64,000 nucleotides of DNA from Lactarius indigo. Lineage: Eukaryota > Basidiomycota > Agaricomycetes > Russulales > Russulaceae. Every line of letters starts with the position of its first letter. The stretch's first letter is position 1. The stretch covers positions 2,294,001 to 2,358,000 of the forward strand of contig JAFKAC010000005.1 in the NCBI GenBank assembly GCA_025766275.1, written 5' to 3'. The translations under genes were made by a program, and so were the position numbers. Below are positions 46,193 to 58,390 of this stretch, in pieces. The notes under the pieces are model-generated. The model was not told where the DNA came from, did not search any database, and saw nothing but the letters and a program-made list of their open reading frames with translations.

Positions 46193-48159
46193 GTTCGTCT
46201 CTTTCCCTTTTGTTCCCACCCATCGCCCGTTACTTTGTAACTGACAACGCCCATGTCCAGGCCCTTGCGAGACGTTTTCGCATCTCGTTTTTTTTTTCTA
46301 TCAACTACAACAACTGCTCGTCGCTCCCCCCTCCTCTTCTACGCTCATTATTTCCTGCGACTCGTTCTCGGTTCTTGGTCTCTATGTTGTATTTCGGCAC
46401 GCTCGACCCGGCCGACTCGAACCTACATCAAGACATTACCGCCGCAATAATGCGCGGCGGTTCAAGATCCATTATTCCTTATTCATTTCGCCTTAAACCG
46501 TTTCCAGTCTCATAGGGGTCGTCTGTTCCCCCTTTTCCATCATTCTCGCCTTCTCTTTCATCCGCCTCCTGTTTCATGCCTGCAAAAGGCCCGTGCGTAT
46601 TTGTATTTTCTTTACTATACTTTACTTTTGTTTCCATAAAAAATGTAGCTATATTGTATTTAAGCGCGCTCGTGGTACTCGAAATATCATCCAGTTCCTT
46701 TCCATCAATCCTTTCGTGTGCCTTCAAAACCTCCTCTCCAAAGCGAAGTATCTTCGCCTTTGCTCATCTTTGCTCATCCTCTATCATCTTTCGACTTCGC
46801 GCTTTTCTCGTTGCCGATTGAACCGGCCCTTCGGATTCTGTCACCTGACCGGCCCACTTAGCCGGATCACCCCTATCGCCCTACCTTTACACCACTCAAG
46901 TATTTGTTTTGGTTGGGTTATTGGCGCAGACAGGTGCTTTGATCGTCAAGCGGCTGTACAGGTTCGTCCTCTCTCATCCCTCTCGTCTCTTTTCACCGTT
47001 CATGACTAAGATTCAATTTTCTTTGCAGCCCTGGCCTTTGGCGAGCCGTCTCCCAATCGTCTGTCTCTGCGGCTCTCTTTCCCATCCACCATATGCCCTC
47101 CCCCGTTTCTTTTCTCTGTCTGTGATTTTGTGCTCGTTTTTCTCGACTCCCGACACCGCGCTCGCTGGTCATTGGTGCAAAGGCGTGCTCTCGGCGGTTG
47201 GATCTGCTGTTCAGGTTCGTGCTCTTTCTTCCGTCTCGTTCTTGCATATCGATGACTGACGACTTTGACGTCTACCGCTTGTCTTGGTGCGTTTATCTCC
47301 TCCCTCTTACCTCGTTCTTGTCGTCCTTATCACAACAACCTCTGACGTCCAGGCCTTGGATGCGTGGACTTGTCGTTCGGGTATGTCTTCTTCTTCTTTC
47401 TGTCCCATGTTCTATCCGAGCCTTTCGGCGCTACTACGTTTACCTCTCTGGGAACATTCGACGCCCAGATAAATGGGCGTTTGTGGGGTCCAGCTGAATG
47501 TCTGTCGCTGAGTCAGAACACCCTAGAAATAGGAAGGTAAGACATGCAAATGACGGGAAAAGCTAAGATAACCCATCAGCTTGACATATCGTCACTGCGC
47601 CGCCAACATGCATTTGATGGCCTTATTCTCTTATTCTCGTCAAACGTTTGTCCTTCTCGTTGACACTACTGCTCGACGTTGATGGAATTGCGATGTCGGG
47701 AATTTGGAAGGCCGCCGTGGTTCTGCTATGGACGGTTCAGGCAGAAGACTATCGTCGTCGTCAGTGCTAGAACCCAAGTGCGACAAGGATACCAAAGAAG
47801 AAGTGAGGAGTTTGTCGTATCTATACTTATATCGCTGGGTGCTGACCTCTTTACACGCACCATCTGCCAGTGGGGTTCATCTACGATAGTCAAAGCGGGA
47901 AAACCAGATCGGAACGGTAGGCCGCACCTTGGACGCGAGGTCAATTCTGTTCATTTGCTCTCTGAGACGAGTAGTGCCGTAGTTTCGTAGAATGTCATTG
48001 CGGCATTCCTACAAGCTCCTACACTTGGTAAACTAACACAGATACGTGCGCTTTGTCTGCACCTTGACAATGCTAGTTCTCCGCTCTCAGTTTCTCACCC
48101 ACAACAAACATGTAATCAGCAACAAGACGGTCTCTGCACTTTTGTTAAAGTACAGCAGT
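46193..48159. other. Downstream region with splice-like motifs, no supported coding gene
   Basis: Strongly pyrimidine-rich plus-strand sequence. It holds several perfect acceptor-like sites (tttctttgcag at about 47028, gttcag at about 47215, cgtccag at about 47352) and a recurring CAG|GTTCGT element at about 46959 and 47213. Candidate exons encode no recognisable protein. It could be a spliced 3' UTR or a noncoding transcript of the preceding gene. Confidence 0.4.
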
Positions 48160-48640
48160 CTGGCTAGAGTCGCTACCTCTTTTTCCCACACGAAAATCCT
48201 GTGACACAGCATTTATAGTAAATGCTGGCTGCCAGTGCGGACAAAGGTGTGACCAAATTTGACATTTGAAAGCTAATTAAAAAGAAAGCTTACAGATGAG
48301 GAGGTGCACCCCGAATAGAGCGCCCCAAATGAAATGGTTGTTACTGCGAGCCAGCGGCGAAGAAGGGACAGTCTCTGAGGATCATCTTCTGGTTCGAGCC
48401 GAACCCCATATCCATTCTCAGAGGAACAAGTTGACCTAGGCTTGTTCACATCAGGCAAGACTTTACTGTCCTCCTCGAGAGCAAGGGGAGCGCCTAAGAC
48501 GGTGGAAGAGAGCACCATCGACAAGAGAAGAGCGACGAAAGTCACGAAACGTCGAGCTCTCAGAAGAGTGGCTTTAGTATCGCACCACACATTCACGGAC
48601 GAAAGTAGCGTGAAGGGCGGAGATCATCTAGATACTAAGC
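48160..48640 (-). pseudogene. Truncated MFS transporter remnant (N-terminal exon)
   Basis: Encodes the same N-terminus as the intact gene (LALEEDSKVLPDVNKPRSTC, SLLRRWLAVTTISFGALYSG), then the intron and the start of exon 2 (the fnAVS-qDF region). It stops abruptly at about 48163, where homology to the intact MFS gene ends. No downstream exons follow. Confidence 0.85.
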
Positions 48641-49149
48641 ACCGAGGATAAATAAAGTATACCATCGCGGGCAAGAGGTCTTTTTTTTTTTTGGACGAGC
48701 GATGTATTGGAAAAAAATATCAGAGGAGCCGCCAAGGTTAGAGTGAGTGCTTGAGTTTAGGTCTCAGTACTGTACAGTCTGTACCGTATTACAGGCTGGT
48801 GGAACAATGTCTAGAAAATAGTGCAAGAGTCGCACTTGGAATAGTTCGTCGGGAAGGGAAGTCCGTGGACGGATTGGCACGACCAAGGGCACGACAGCAA
48901 CAGCGCAGGAACAGGGTCCGATACCCGATAGGGGTAAGTTGCGCTGATCCTGAGTCACAGGGTTCAGTTCTCCAAACCGAAATGGATATATTGTATGTGA
49001 CACTTTTGGCCGATTTACAGTAGTTGTGTTACTATACGATTTGTATACGATTGTGATATTGTCGATGCTCATCCCTATCACAGGTACTTGCACTACTAAC
49101 ACCCTTTCTGTTTCCCTCCACTTGCGCATACAATGCGCGGCTTCAATCG

Positions 49150-50166
49150 CTAGTCGACGTAGTAGCCGGTCAGAGTGTAAGGTCCACCACAGACTTCAGT
49201 GCTGTTGCCTAAGCAAGCCAACATGCAGTTCTCTGACTCTATCGTGCCCACGTTGTCAATAGTATTACCACAGTCTTGAAGTGAAGTTTAGTCAGGAGAG
49301 GAAAGCTCATCGAAGAGACGGAATTGAAATACGTACAGCAATCTCGTCCAAACTCCATACCTGCCAGAACATAGCCCGAACGCTTGCACGCATTGGTGCA
49401 ACTTGCAACGCTCATGTAGTGTTGACCGCCGGTGACAGTTGTTAGCTTGTCTAGAGTCCTCTTCTTTTTCGAGTCGCTATTTACGAAATGGATAAGTCCG
49501 TCACTAGTCCGCTTCCGAACAAAAAGGCAAAGCGTATATGCTTACGTGTAGCACCCGAGGAAATGCCAGTCGCCGACGTCTGGAAAGATGATAGGTGCAG
49601 GACCCGCACCACTCCAATAAAGGTTAAGGTGATTATTGCCGCCGCAGATCTCACGAGAATTGCCAGGGCATTTAAAACTGCACGCTTTGGACGATCCGAT
49701 TGCTGCACTTTCAGCCAAGTAATTTCCGCAATCTGGCGTCCAAAACGTGTGATTAAAGCGGAAGGACACGAAAACTGAAAGAAGCAATGTCGTGAAGGGC
49801 ACTTACAACAGTCGTCGCCATTTTCGACACCGGCGTAAAGATATTTTCGACGATTGCAAAACCCTACACAGCTCTCAACCGTCATATGGGCTGAATCCTT
49901 GAACGTCGCCGATTTGAGCATGCGGTCTGATGGGTAATCACTAGTGCGATTAAGTGTCGGATAGTGGGTTCCATCACAGAAACACAGTGCGGCGAACTCA
50001 CGTGAAGCATCCCGGGCCAAGTAAGGTGGGTTTCGCGGATATGAACTGTGAGCAAATTGATTGATATGTATGCGCAGACTGAGTGCTAGTATATGCGTAC
50101 AGGTATAATGAGCAGCAAAACAGCCAGTTGGCAACCTGGAGGTAGAAGATGTGTGAGGCGAATCAT
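49150..50166 (-). CDS. WSC copy 7: two-WSC-domain protein with a shifted splice acceptor
   Basis: Very close to copy 6: signal peptide (GCQLAVLLLIIP), GPGCFT, WSC1 (FKDSAHMTVESCVGFC, YAGVENGDD, C-YCGNYLAESA, CSFKCPGNSREICGG), linker WSGAGPAPIIFPDVGD, WSC2 (WHFLGCYT ... SVASCTNACKRSGY ... C-YCGNTIDNVG ... EVCGGPYTLTGYYVD). The acceptor before KLT in copy 6 (ctaag|caag) reads ctagacaag here. Using that TAG shifts the frame by one. An upstream acceptor (aaatag|CGAC) would restore frame with about 10 added residues. The gene is intact only if that alternative is used. Confidence 0.72.
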
Positions 50167-50300
50167 GCGGATGAAGGAGAGGCAAGGACTCGCTGGAAAT
50201 ATTTGGATGGATGCGACGGGGTTCTTAAAGTCTGCTGAGCTCGGCAGGAGCCTCAATTGGTTTTTTCATGACCCTCGGGTGGACTGGGCCAGAGAGTAGA

Positions 50301-53082
50301 CCTGGCCGGAATAAAATAGGGTAGACCCTACTATTTAGAAGACGACGACCAATCTAATAGTGTTCTCACCTCACCTGATGACATCAGCCAAGACATCAGC
50401 ACCACTATGAAGATGTCCGTTCGAGTCCAAAGGGGAAATTGGGTTGGACCAGAGGATGATGATGCCTCGTCAAGACATTATGACTCGGACTTGTGGTGTA
50501 AGTACTACCCGCATGGCCGCAAGTTTCAGTCAGGTAGGTTACCAACGCTTTGAATTTTTAGGGATGCAAAATGCAGCACTACCGGCGACCGCGGTCCGCG
50601 GGTGGCGCCTTACAGTATCTTGGTATTGACCGGCTTCCGACGTCCTAGAGGATCCCGCGGTCATGCCAGTGCTCCTATCTAACACCGCCCTTTACGATAA
50701 GCTTTAAGTTTGTGTAGGGTTCTCAGCCTCCCCTTCTTTGGTGCTCTCCGGATTTCTTATAGCCCTCTCACGGTATCGTACGAGTTGAATTTTGGTGGGA
50801 CATCTGTAACCATGCGCTACAACCTGTTCTCTACTCTCTCCGCCTTCGCCACTGGGAAGTCCTGGGTCTGCCTGCAGGTACCGACCTCGCATTGCCACTC
50901 AAGTCCCAGCAGGAGGACGCCTTGGTTTACATCAACGCAGCCTATGCGGTGGGCGATCCCAGGCGTCGGAAAAAAAAAAGTATGGTGACTAGTTGACTAG
51001 GCCGACCAAATGATCTTCTTGGTGCATCTCTCTAGCTCCACTGGAATACCGACACGAACGATACCACTCCCCGCACGCTCGGACACGCGCTCACCGCAGC
51101 GCGAACCGTCTGACGACGGACTTTGGGTCTCCATGTACGCCGCCACGAGATCCCGCGTACGCCGCGGCGCGGGAAAAGGCGCGTGTCTGGGGAGATCCCG
51201 TGACGGAGCTGCCGAGCCCGGGCCGTGACCAGCACGTCTTTCCGTCGTACTGCACAAAGCAACTCTCGAAATCCTTTCGGCACCCGAGATGCCAGCGCAT
51301 ACATCCTCCAGAACCTCCAGAGCTAGTATGATGATTTCTACTAGTGCATTTGCTTCCGTGGCCTGACCCGATCTAATTTCCCTAGTAGCGACATCGCGGC
51401 GCGGGTACTCAACTTCGCGGTCATCCACAACGGGGAGGCCATTACCAGGGAGGGCACGAGCTGCTCGACGTTCATGCGTCGGTCACTCCCAAGTTCTCTC
51501 CTCCCCTCTCCCTCCTGCGCTGTTCTCACTCGAACAAGCAGCCGGCTGCTAACGTACTGACTGTGGATGGTATTGTTTTACTGCTGAACGGCTACTGGCT
51601 TGTGACCAGCCCTCCTCGACTTCCTCAATATCTGGTTGTGCGGCGAGGACTTTCCGGCCTAACGACACGACATACTCACGACACCTAATCGGTCTGAACC
51701 CGGGCTGCAACACCGATTGATTTCCTGCCAACACTGGGTAGGGCCCTGTGGGTCGTCGTGCCAAGTTTGTGTTACTCATCGCCGACATTGGCTGACCCTA
51801 GGCTCCATGAGTCGTAGGACGCCTGACTTTGATAATTTGGAGGAAATGCTTGACGACCCTGGAGACAAGAGCCTACACGCAAACCGAACACAGTAGCTAC
51901 TTGCAGAGACAGCTCCGGACGCATGCAATTGTGTATGTACTACGGGAATATTCATTGGCTAGTCGAATAGTAGTGGCCAGCCTGCGTTCCAACTTATAGT
52001 GAATGTGAAGTAGTACATTACTCAAAGTTAAGGTTTTCGTAGGTTGACAGATCACTGACAGTGGGGCGCAGGCAGCATACTATAGTGGTATGCGTAACTT
52101 CTATCACTCTCAACCAGTTCACGGCAAAAGTCTAGATTCCAATGAATGGTATGACACATTTCCACTCAATTTATGCGGCTCAGAGCGGCTAATTTGAGTT
52201 GTTGGGGCAATCTCGCACCAATTCAGTAAAGGACGAAACTGGTATGCACGATCAGCCTGAGCGAAACTGGGTCGTAAGGGTGGCAGAGTCTATTCGAAAA
52301 TATTAAGATGTGTCTGTCTAGGCAGCACCGTGATGTCGTTTCGGAGGCTCCAGTGATTCGCGTGGCGAAATTATCCACAGAGCACCCTGTGCGACGCCAT
52401 CACGGTGAGTCCCGCCCCTGAGCTCGACAAGTCTCTCTTGTATTCCCAATATATATTAACACCCCAATCTTTGAAAGTCGGAGACGTAAAGGGCACTCAT
52501 TACTTGCCTCATTAGGAACATGTAGTCATTCAATGTAGCCGGACCTTAGCTATGACCGGTACGTGTCGGTCATGCACCCTGGAATAAATATGGATCTAAA
52601 AAAATGAAATCGCGGTGGTGCTGTACGATAAACACGCCCTCGACACGCCAACCTTTATTTTCTGCCGCGCCTCGGCGAGCTCCTTCAAGGCTACCTCTCG
52701 ATTCCCGTACTACTGCTCTCAGGGATGTCCCGTCCTCATTAAATGACGATAGACGTCGATCGAAATGCCTGAAAACCTTTTCCATGAATCATAGCTACAC
52801 TCTGATCGCTGTATCTTGCGATGGTGCCGTCGACACTGATAATAAAGCACGATCATGTACTGTACAAAAGTGATGACACGGGAACAGTCACACGCCATAC
52901 GACAGGAATTAGGGGGGGGGGGGGCTACACCCGTAGCCTGCACGTATTCTACACACGATTTCATAAATAACAACTGACTCTTGGCCCTGGTGACTAACTG
53001 GGGTAATACTCGGAGTCAACAACGTACAGTAAACAAACAAGTAAATCCCCACTTACACACATCGACAAAGTCATCATAGATA
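50301..53082. repeat. Decayed copies of array blocks; no intact gene
   Basis: 50370-50450 and 50720-50980 match WSC-spacer blocks. 51330-51470 and 51680-51730 match the block encoding HGETITR. 51900-52260 matches the region downstream of the MFS gene (37365-37640), including a remnant of the last MFS exon at 52180-52240. A 12-G run occurs at about 52911. No intact gene is supported. Confidence 0.6.
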
Positions 53083-56000
53083 CTAGACATGTCTTCTTCG
53101 TTCACCCCGCTGCGCGCTGGGAGAGTGCCGGGAGAGCAGTCGTACGATTTTCCGTGGTTCGCGCGAGCCACTGTTACGGGCTACCTCCAGTGCAGTCTTT
53201 CTGCCGAGGTCGCGCATCCGCACATCCGCACCATAGTCTAGCAGGAGCTGCACAACGTCTGAGTTTGTAACCCTAAGACGTGGTGCTCGGAGACCTAGTC
53301 CTCTACTCCTATGTCCTCGTGCCGCTCGATGCAATGGGGTAGATCCCTTGTTGTTCCGGGCATTGACCTTCGCATTGCGCTCGAGTAGTATCCGACAAAC
53401 CTCGAGGCGACCGTGGGACGCTGCCAAGTGCAATGGAGTATTTCCATTCCTGTCGTGTACACGTACATCCGCATTGTGGCCCAGCAATAACCGCTGAACA
53501 CCATGATAAGGCTGCCCCAACTTGAATGCGAGGAGAAGTGGGGTAGATCCCTTGTTATTCCGGGAATTGACCTTCGCACCGCGCTCGAGTAGTATTCGAC
53601 AAACCCCGAGGTGACCGCCAGACGCTGCCAAATGCAGTGAAGTGTTTCCACTCTTATCGTGCATGTGTACATCCGCATTATGGTCTAGCAATAGCCGTGA
53701 AATGTCATGGTGTCCACTCTGTGATGCTCCGAGAAGTGGGCTGAGTCGATCATGGTTCCTTGAATTGACCTCCGCATTGCGCTCGAGTAGTATCCGACAA
53801 ACCTCGAGGTGACCACGGGACGCCGCCAAATGCAATGGAGTGTTTCCACTCTTGTCGTTCACGCGATTGTCCGCATTGTGGTCTAGCAATAACCGCAAAA
53901 CGTCAGGGTTTCCACCCCACGAAGCTTTGAGAAATGGGGTAGATCGATCGCGATTCCGGGAACTGACTTCTGCGTTTCGCTCGAGAAGTATCCGACAAAC
54001 CTCCAGGTGACCACCGGACGCTGCAAAATGTAGTGGAGTGTTTCCGCTCTTGTCGGGTATGTGCACATCCGCGTTGTGGTCCAGCAAAAACTGCGAAACG
54101 CCATAGTGACCAGGCAGCAATGCAAGGAGAAGTGGGGTAGATCCCTCGTTGTTCTGGGAATTGACCTCTGCATGACGCTCGAGTAGTATCCGACAAACTT
54201 CGAGGTGGCCGCCGGTCGCCGCAAAATGTAGTGGAGTGCTTCCGTTCTTGTCGGGCATGTGCACATCCGCATTGTGGTCAAGCAATAACCGCTGAACACC
54301 ATAATAACGCTGCCGCAACTTCAATGCGAGGAGAAGTGGTGTAGATCCCTCGTTGTTTCGGGAATTGACCTCCGCATTGCGCTCGAGTAGTATCCGACAA
54401 ACCTCGAGGTGACCCCTGGACGCTGCAAAATGTAGTGGAGTGTTTCCGCTCTTGTCAGGCATGTGCACATCCGCATTATGGTCTAGCAACAGCCGTGAAA
54501 TGTCATGGTGTCCACTCTGTGATGCATTGAGAAGCGGGCTGAGTCGATCATGGTTCCGTGAATTGACCTCCGCATTGCGCTTGAGTAATATTCGACAAAT
54601 CTCGAGGTGACCGCCGGACGCCGCAAAATGTAGTGAAGTGTTTCCGCTCTTGTCGGGCATGTGCACATCCGCATTGTGGTCCAGCAAAACCTGTGAAAAG
54701 TCGGTGTAACGCTTCCGCAGTGCAAGGAGAAGTGGGGTGCATCCGTCGTGATTCCGGGAATTGACCTCCGCATTGCGCTCGAGTAACATCCGGCAAGCTT
54801 CGAGGTTTCTATGGGACACTGCTAGATGTAGTGGAGTGTCTCCCCCCTTGCTAGATACATTCACATGCGCATTGTGGTCCAGCAATAACCGCAAAATGCC
54901 CAGGTCAGGGTTTTCACCCTCCAGTGCTCTGAGTAATGGGGTACATCCAAAGTGATCCCGGGAATCGACCTTCGCACTGCGCTGAAGTAGTATCTGACAG
55001 ACCTCGAGGTGACCACGGGACGCTGCAAAATGCAGTGGAGTCTTGCCGCTTATATCCTGGGAGTTCGTGTGTGCACCGCGGCCCAGCAGCCACTTCCCGA
55101 TTTCACGATGTCCCTCTTGCGAGGCAATATGTAGCGGAGTCCATTTGCTTCCGGAGGGTGGATTTAGATGCAGTCGAGTCCATGTGAGTGCAGAACGTGA
55201 ATTGATGTCGGCCCCACGCTCGAATAGCAACTGAGCAACCTCGATATGCCCCCCGAGTACCGACGCATGCAATGGAGTACCACATGAACCGACCCAAGCT
55301 TTTACTTGCTGCGGGTGCTTGATTATCAGGCGTTCCACTACACCGCGGAATCCCCTCCTTGCGGCGAAATATAAGGGAGCTGCTGAAGGTAGTCCGCCTC
55401 CTTGCTTCGCAGTCATAAGGTCCGACAAGAGACGGTCATACTGGGATCGTAATCTAACCCATGTTGAAAAATGTGGCTTGTCCGCGTCGAAGAAATCATC
55501 CATTGCGTCCTTTATGTGTGATTCTACATTTCCGATCTCCGCGTGCCGATACCAATATTCGGCGGCATATTGACAGAAGGGAATCCTCTCCACATCTTCG
55601 ATGCTCTCTTCGTCGGCGGGGTCATACATGGGTCCCAGGCGGAGCAAGACACCGAGACAAGCTTGGGCAAGGATCACGTGGGAAGGTTCGATGGGAATAT
55701 AGAACCGGGACATCTCTCCCGCGCAACTCTCGAGCCGATCCGACGTCAGGAATTCTTTTACGGAGAAATGCGAGAACTGAACAATCCGGAAGCCTTTGTC
55801 GACGATTACGGAAACCAAACTGGAACACGCCGACAGCACCGCTTCTTCTTGGTCTTCCCACCGCCAACCTGCGACCAATTTTGGGATCCCTCCTGTGCTC
55901 AAGTCGAACGCGAGCACTTCTGCGAGCTCCTCGACCCGGAGTGGACGATGTGCCACCGTGAGACATTGCAAAAGTCGATACGCGAGCGCCCGGTTCACGT

Positions 56001-58390
56001 GATTGATCTCCTTGATAATACGCATGTATGTCTCATCCAGTGATCTGGGCAGTTCCGCGAGGATCTGACGCAGATTTGCAGGGAAACAGTGTCGCAAGAC
56101 CTCCAATTGACAGAAAACCCAACGGAACCTGTGTAAAAACATAAGATAACGGTATGGTCGTGTCGAACCGAAGGCGCCCTTACATTCCGTCTGCTTTCTT
56201 TGTCATCGTCTCGATGACTGCGTCCCTGTCATCGTCTCGCCAATTCTTCATCCTTCGATCCGAGTGAACAACAAAGGTAACATAATTGTTGATGTCCTGT
56301 CTTTGTCCACTTTCGTCGTGGATGGACAGTTGCTGAGTTGCCAAAGTATCAAATACGTTGCGAATGTCGAACTCTGGGCGACTCGTTGTACATAGGCGCA
56401 GATCTGGACGGCGAAGGTTGACGAGTTCCTTCACCAAGTCCATGACCATTTCACGTGGCGTCGGAATTCCAGAATCATTGGGACACTCGTCGAGAGCATC
56501 CATGACGAGATAAATCGGTACTGGTCCCATGCTTCTGAGCGTATCCTTCAGGCACTCCGCGAGCGAGTTGACAGTTGGTTGTTCCGATCCTTTTTTGTGT
56601 GCGGAGTACAGGGAGAAAAGAGCGCTCAAAAATATATCAGATTGATCGGAGAGTTGGAAAAGGAGGGAGGATAATAAAGCGCGGGAGTCCTGTTTTTCTT
56701 TGTTCTTGAAATCGAAGTAAAAATAAGCCAAGAAAGCCGACCCGGAATCGGACATGGATTTGATGTCCCGGATGATCACGGAACTTGTCGAACATATAAG
56801 TTTGATTAGGACGCAACTTGGCGGGGGGTGACACACCTGAGAATACTCTTCCCGGAGCCAGCTATCAATTCAGGGGCCGTTAAAACGATCAAGACTCACT
56901 CAGACGGTGATGGGATACGTACGTCTTCCGTGAATCCACAACAAGGAACCTGAGGATTTCCAATTTGCGAGAGTGCTCCCTTTGATGCACCACGATGCGG
57001 TACCCTCGTGATGAGCGCCAGATGCAGAGTTGTAATTGACAGATGGATCGGGGGGAGCGATCCATTTTCGAAGGTCCTTGCGTATCTCATTCTCTGTAAG
57101 AGAGGCTAAGCTTTGGTAATCGTCTGTGATGAGGTTAGAAATCACGAACTGTTTAGGTCGCTGACTTGATCGACCACTTGTTGAATCGCTATCCCGGTCT
57201 CTTTTACACCTATCCAAGTAAAAGGCTAAGGATAGATTCGGGGACCAGCTAATGGAGGTATGACTTACCTTGAATGACGGAACCAATTTTGTGGTCAACG
57301 CCCTGTACATTGCTGTCGACGGTCCGTACCCTGCTGTCGACGCCCTGGACCTTGTTGTCGACGCCTTCTACCTTGGTGTCGATGCCCTGGACCTTGCCGT
57401 CAACGCTCTGCACCTTGGTGTCAACACCTTGTACCCTGCTGTCGACGTCCTGAACTTTGCTGTCGACGTCTTGCACCTTGTCGTTGATGCCCTCTACTTT
57501 CGTATCAACACTCTGTACCCTCTCGTCGACACCTTGGACCTTTCCGTCTACGTCTTCGACCTTGGCATCAATCCCGCGAGCGATTGCTAGGGTTTCTGCT
57601 GCTGCCATGAACGCCTCTGCTTGCGTCAATTTGTCTAGACGCTGAAGCGCGTCCTCCACGTCCTTCCTTCCAACCAGCTTCTTCAGGTACTTCTCTGCAA
57701 AAAGGTCGACTTTTTGGAGATATCTCAACATGGAAGGGACATACTCATAGTTCCCTGACCGATCTCCTTCGTCACGATCCCAAGGATCGAGAGAACCTCG
57801 ACCATGATCTTCACGATGATATCCGTCATAGCTGCAGTCGGTCGGACCTCTATATGTTTTTCAAGGCGCTTGAAAAAGTTGTCCATGCGACCAAACAGGT
57901 CTATAAGAGCGTCTTGGCTGGCGCGAACATCCTTAACGGCCTAGGCGGTGGATTTGTCACGAAGCCCACATGCGGGTTTAAGACAGATACTCACTTGGAG
58001 GAGGACGCCGATGCCCGCGAAAATCGCATTTGAAGGTGGGTATACCTATCAATTCAACACATAAGAGGGTAGACACTACGAAGCTTAACCTCTAGTAATT
58101 ACCAGCCCAACTGCGTTTCCTAGGGTCGTGGAGAACGCGAACAAGACATTGACAGTTGGATCCAACCAGTTCGTCAACCTTTTGTTTCCACTTTGAGATT
58201 TATCGAACGCCTGAACTTGGGCTTGGAGCAGGTCAAGAACGGCACCGGGAGAGTCGCAGGACTTCAGCTGGGCAGCTAGGGGATGAGCCGTAATATCGTT
58301 CTTTGTCTGCTTTTTGTATGCCTCCAAAGCAGCTGTAAAGATTGCCTCAAAGTTTGTGGAAGAGGTGGAAGAAGACGGAATTTGGGACAT
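53083..58390 (-). CDS. NLR-2: Goodbye-coiled coil-NACHT-ankyrin STAND protein
   Basis: A multi-exon gene of about 1550 aa. Exons 58390..58103, 58045..57995 and 57940 onward encode the Goodbye domain (NDITAHPLAAQLKSC, SNAIFAGIGVLLQ, IIVKIMVEVLSILGIVTKEI). Next is KYLKKLVGRKDVEDALQRLD, then about 14 heptads of the type VDxKVQG (57610-57290). A following exon carries LRKWIAPPDPSVNYN and LLWIHGR. Walker A GRPGSGKS is formed across two introns; Walker B is DALDECPN; TTSRPEFD and KKADGM-FRWVFCQLE follow. The last exon (56128..53083) is open for about 1015 codons: the HFSVKEFLTSD region and about 20 ankyrin repeats in a two-repeat higher-order unit (for example KSGNTPLHFAASRGHLEVCR / NEGSTPLLLAL). 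It ends without a SLATT domain. No lesion was seen. Confidence 0.88.
57285..57610. repeat. 21-bp coding minisatellite (heptad repeat of NLR-2)
   Basis: About fourteen 21-bp units in the minus frame encode VD(S/T/G/N)(K/R)VQ(G/D/S) heptads without interruption. The regular a/d hydrophobic positions (V and V or I) predict a coiled coil just upstream of the NACHT domain. NLR-1 lacks it. Confidence 0.88.

Larger units (their letters stand above)
48160..50300. repeat. Segmental duplication, copy B
   Basis: Collinear with 39240..41640: truncated MFS 5' end, shared spacer, and WSC copy 7. It retains the uninterrupted target site (48701-48710) of the 325-bp insertion found in copy A. Confidence 0.87.
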
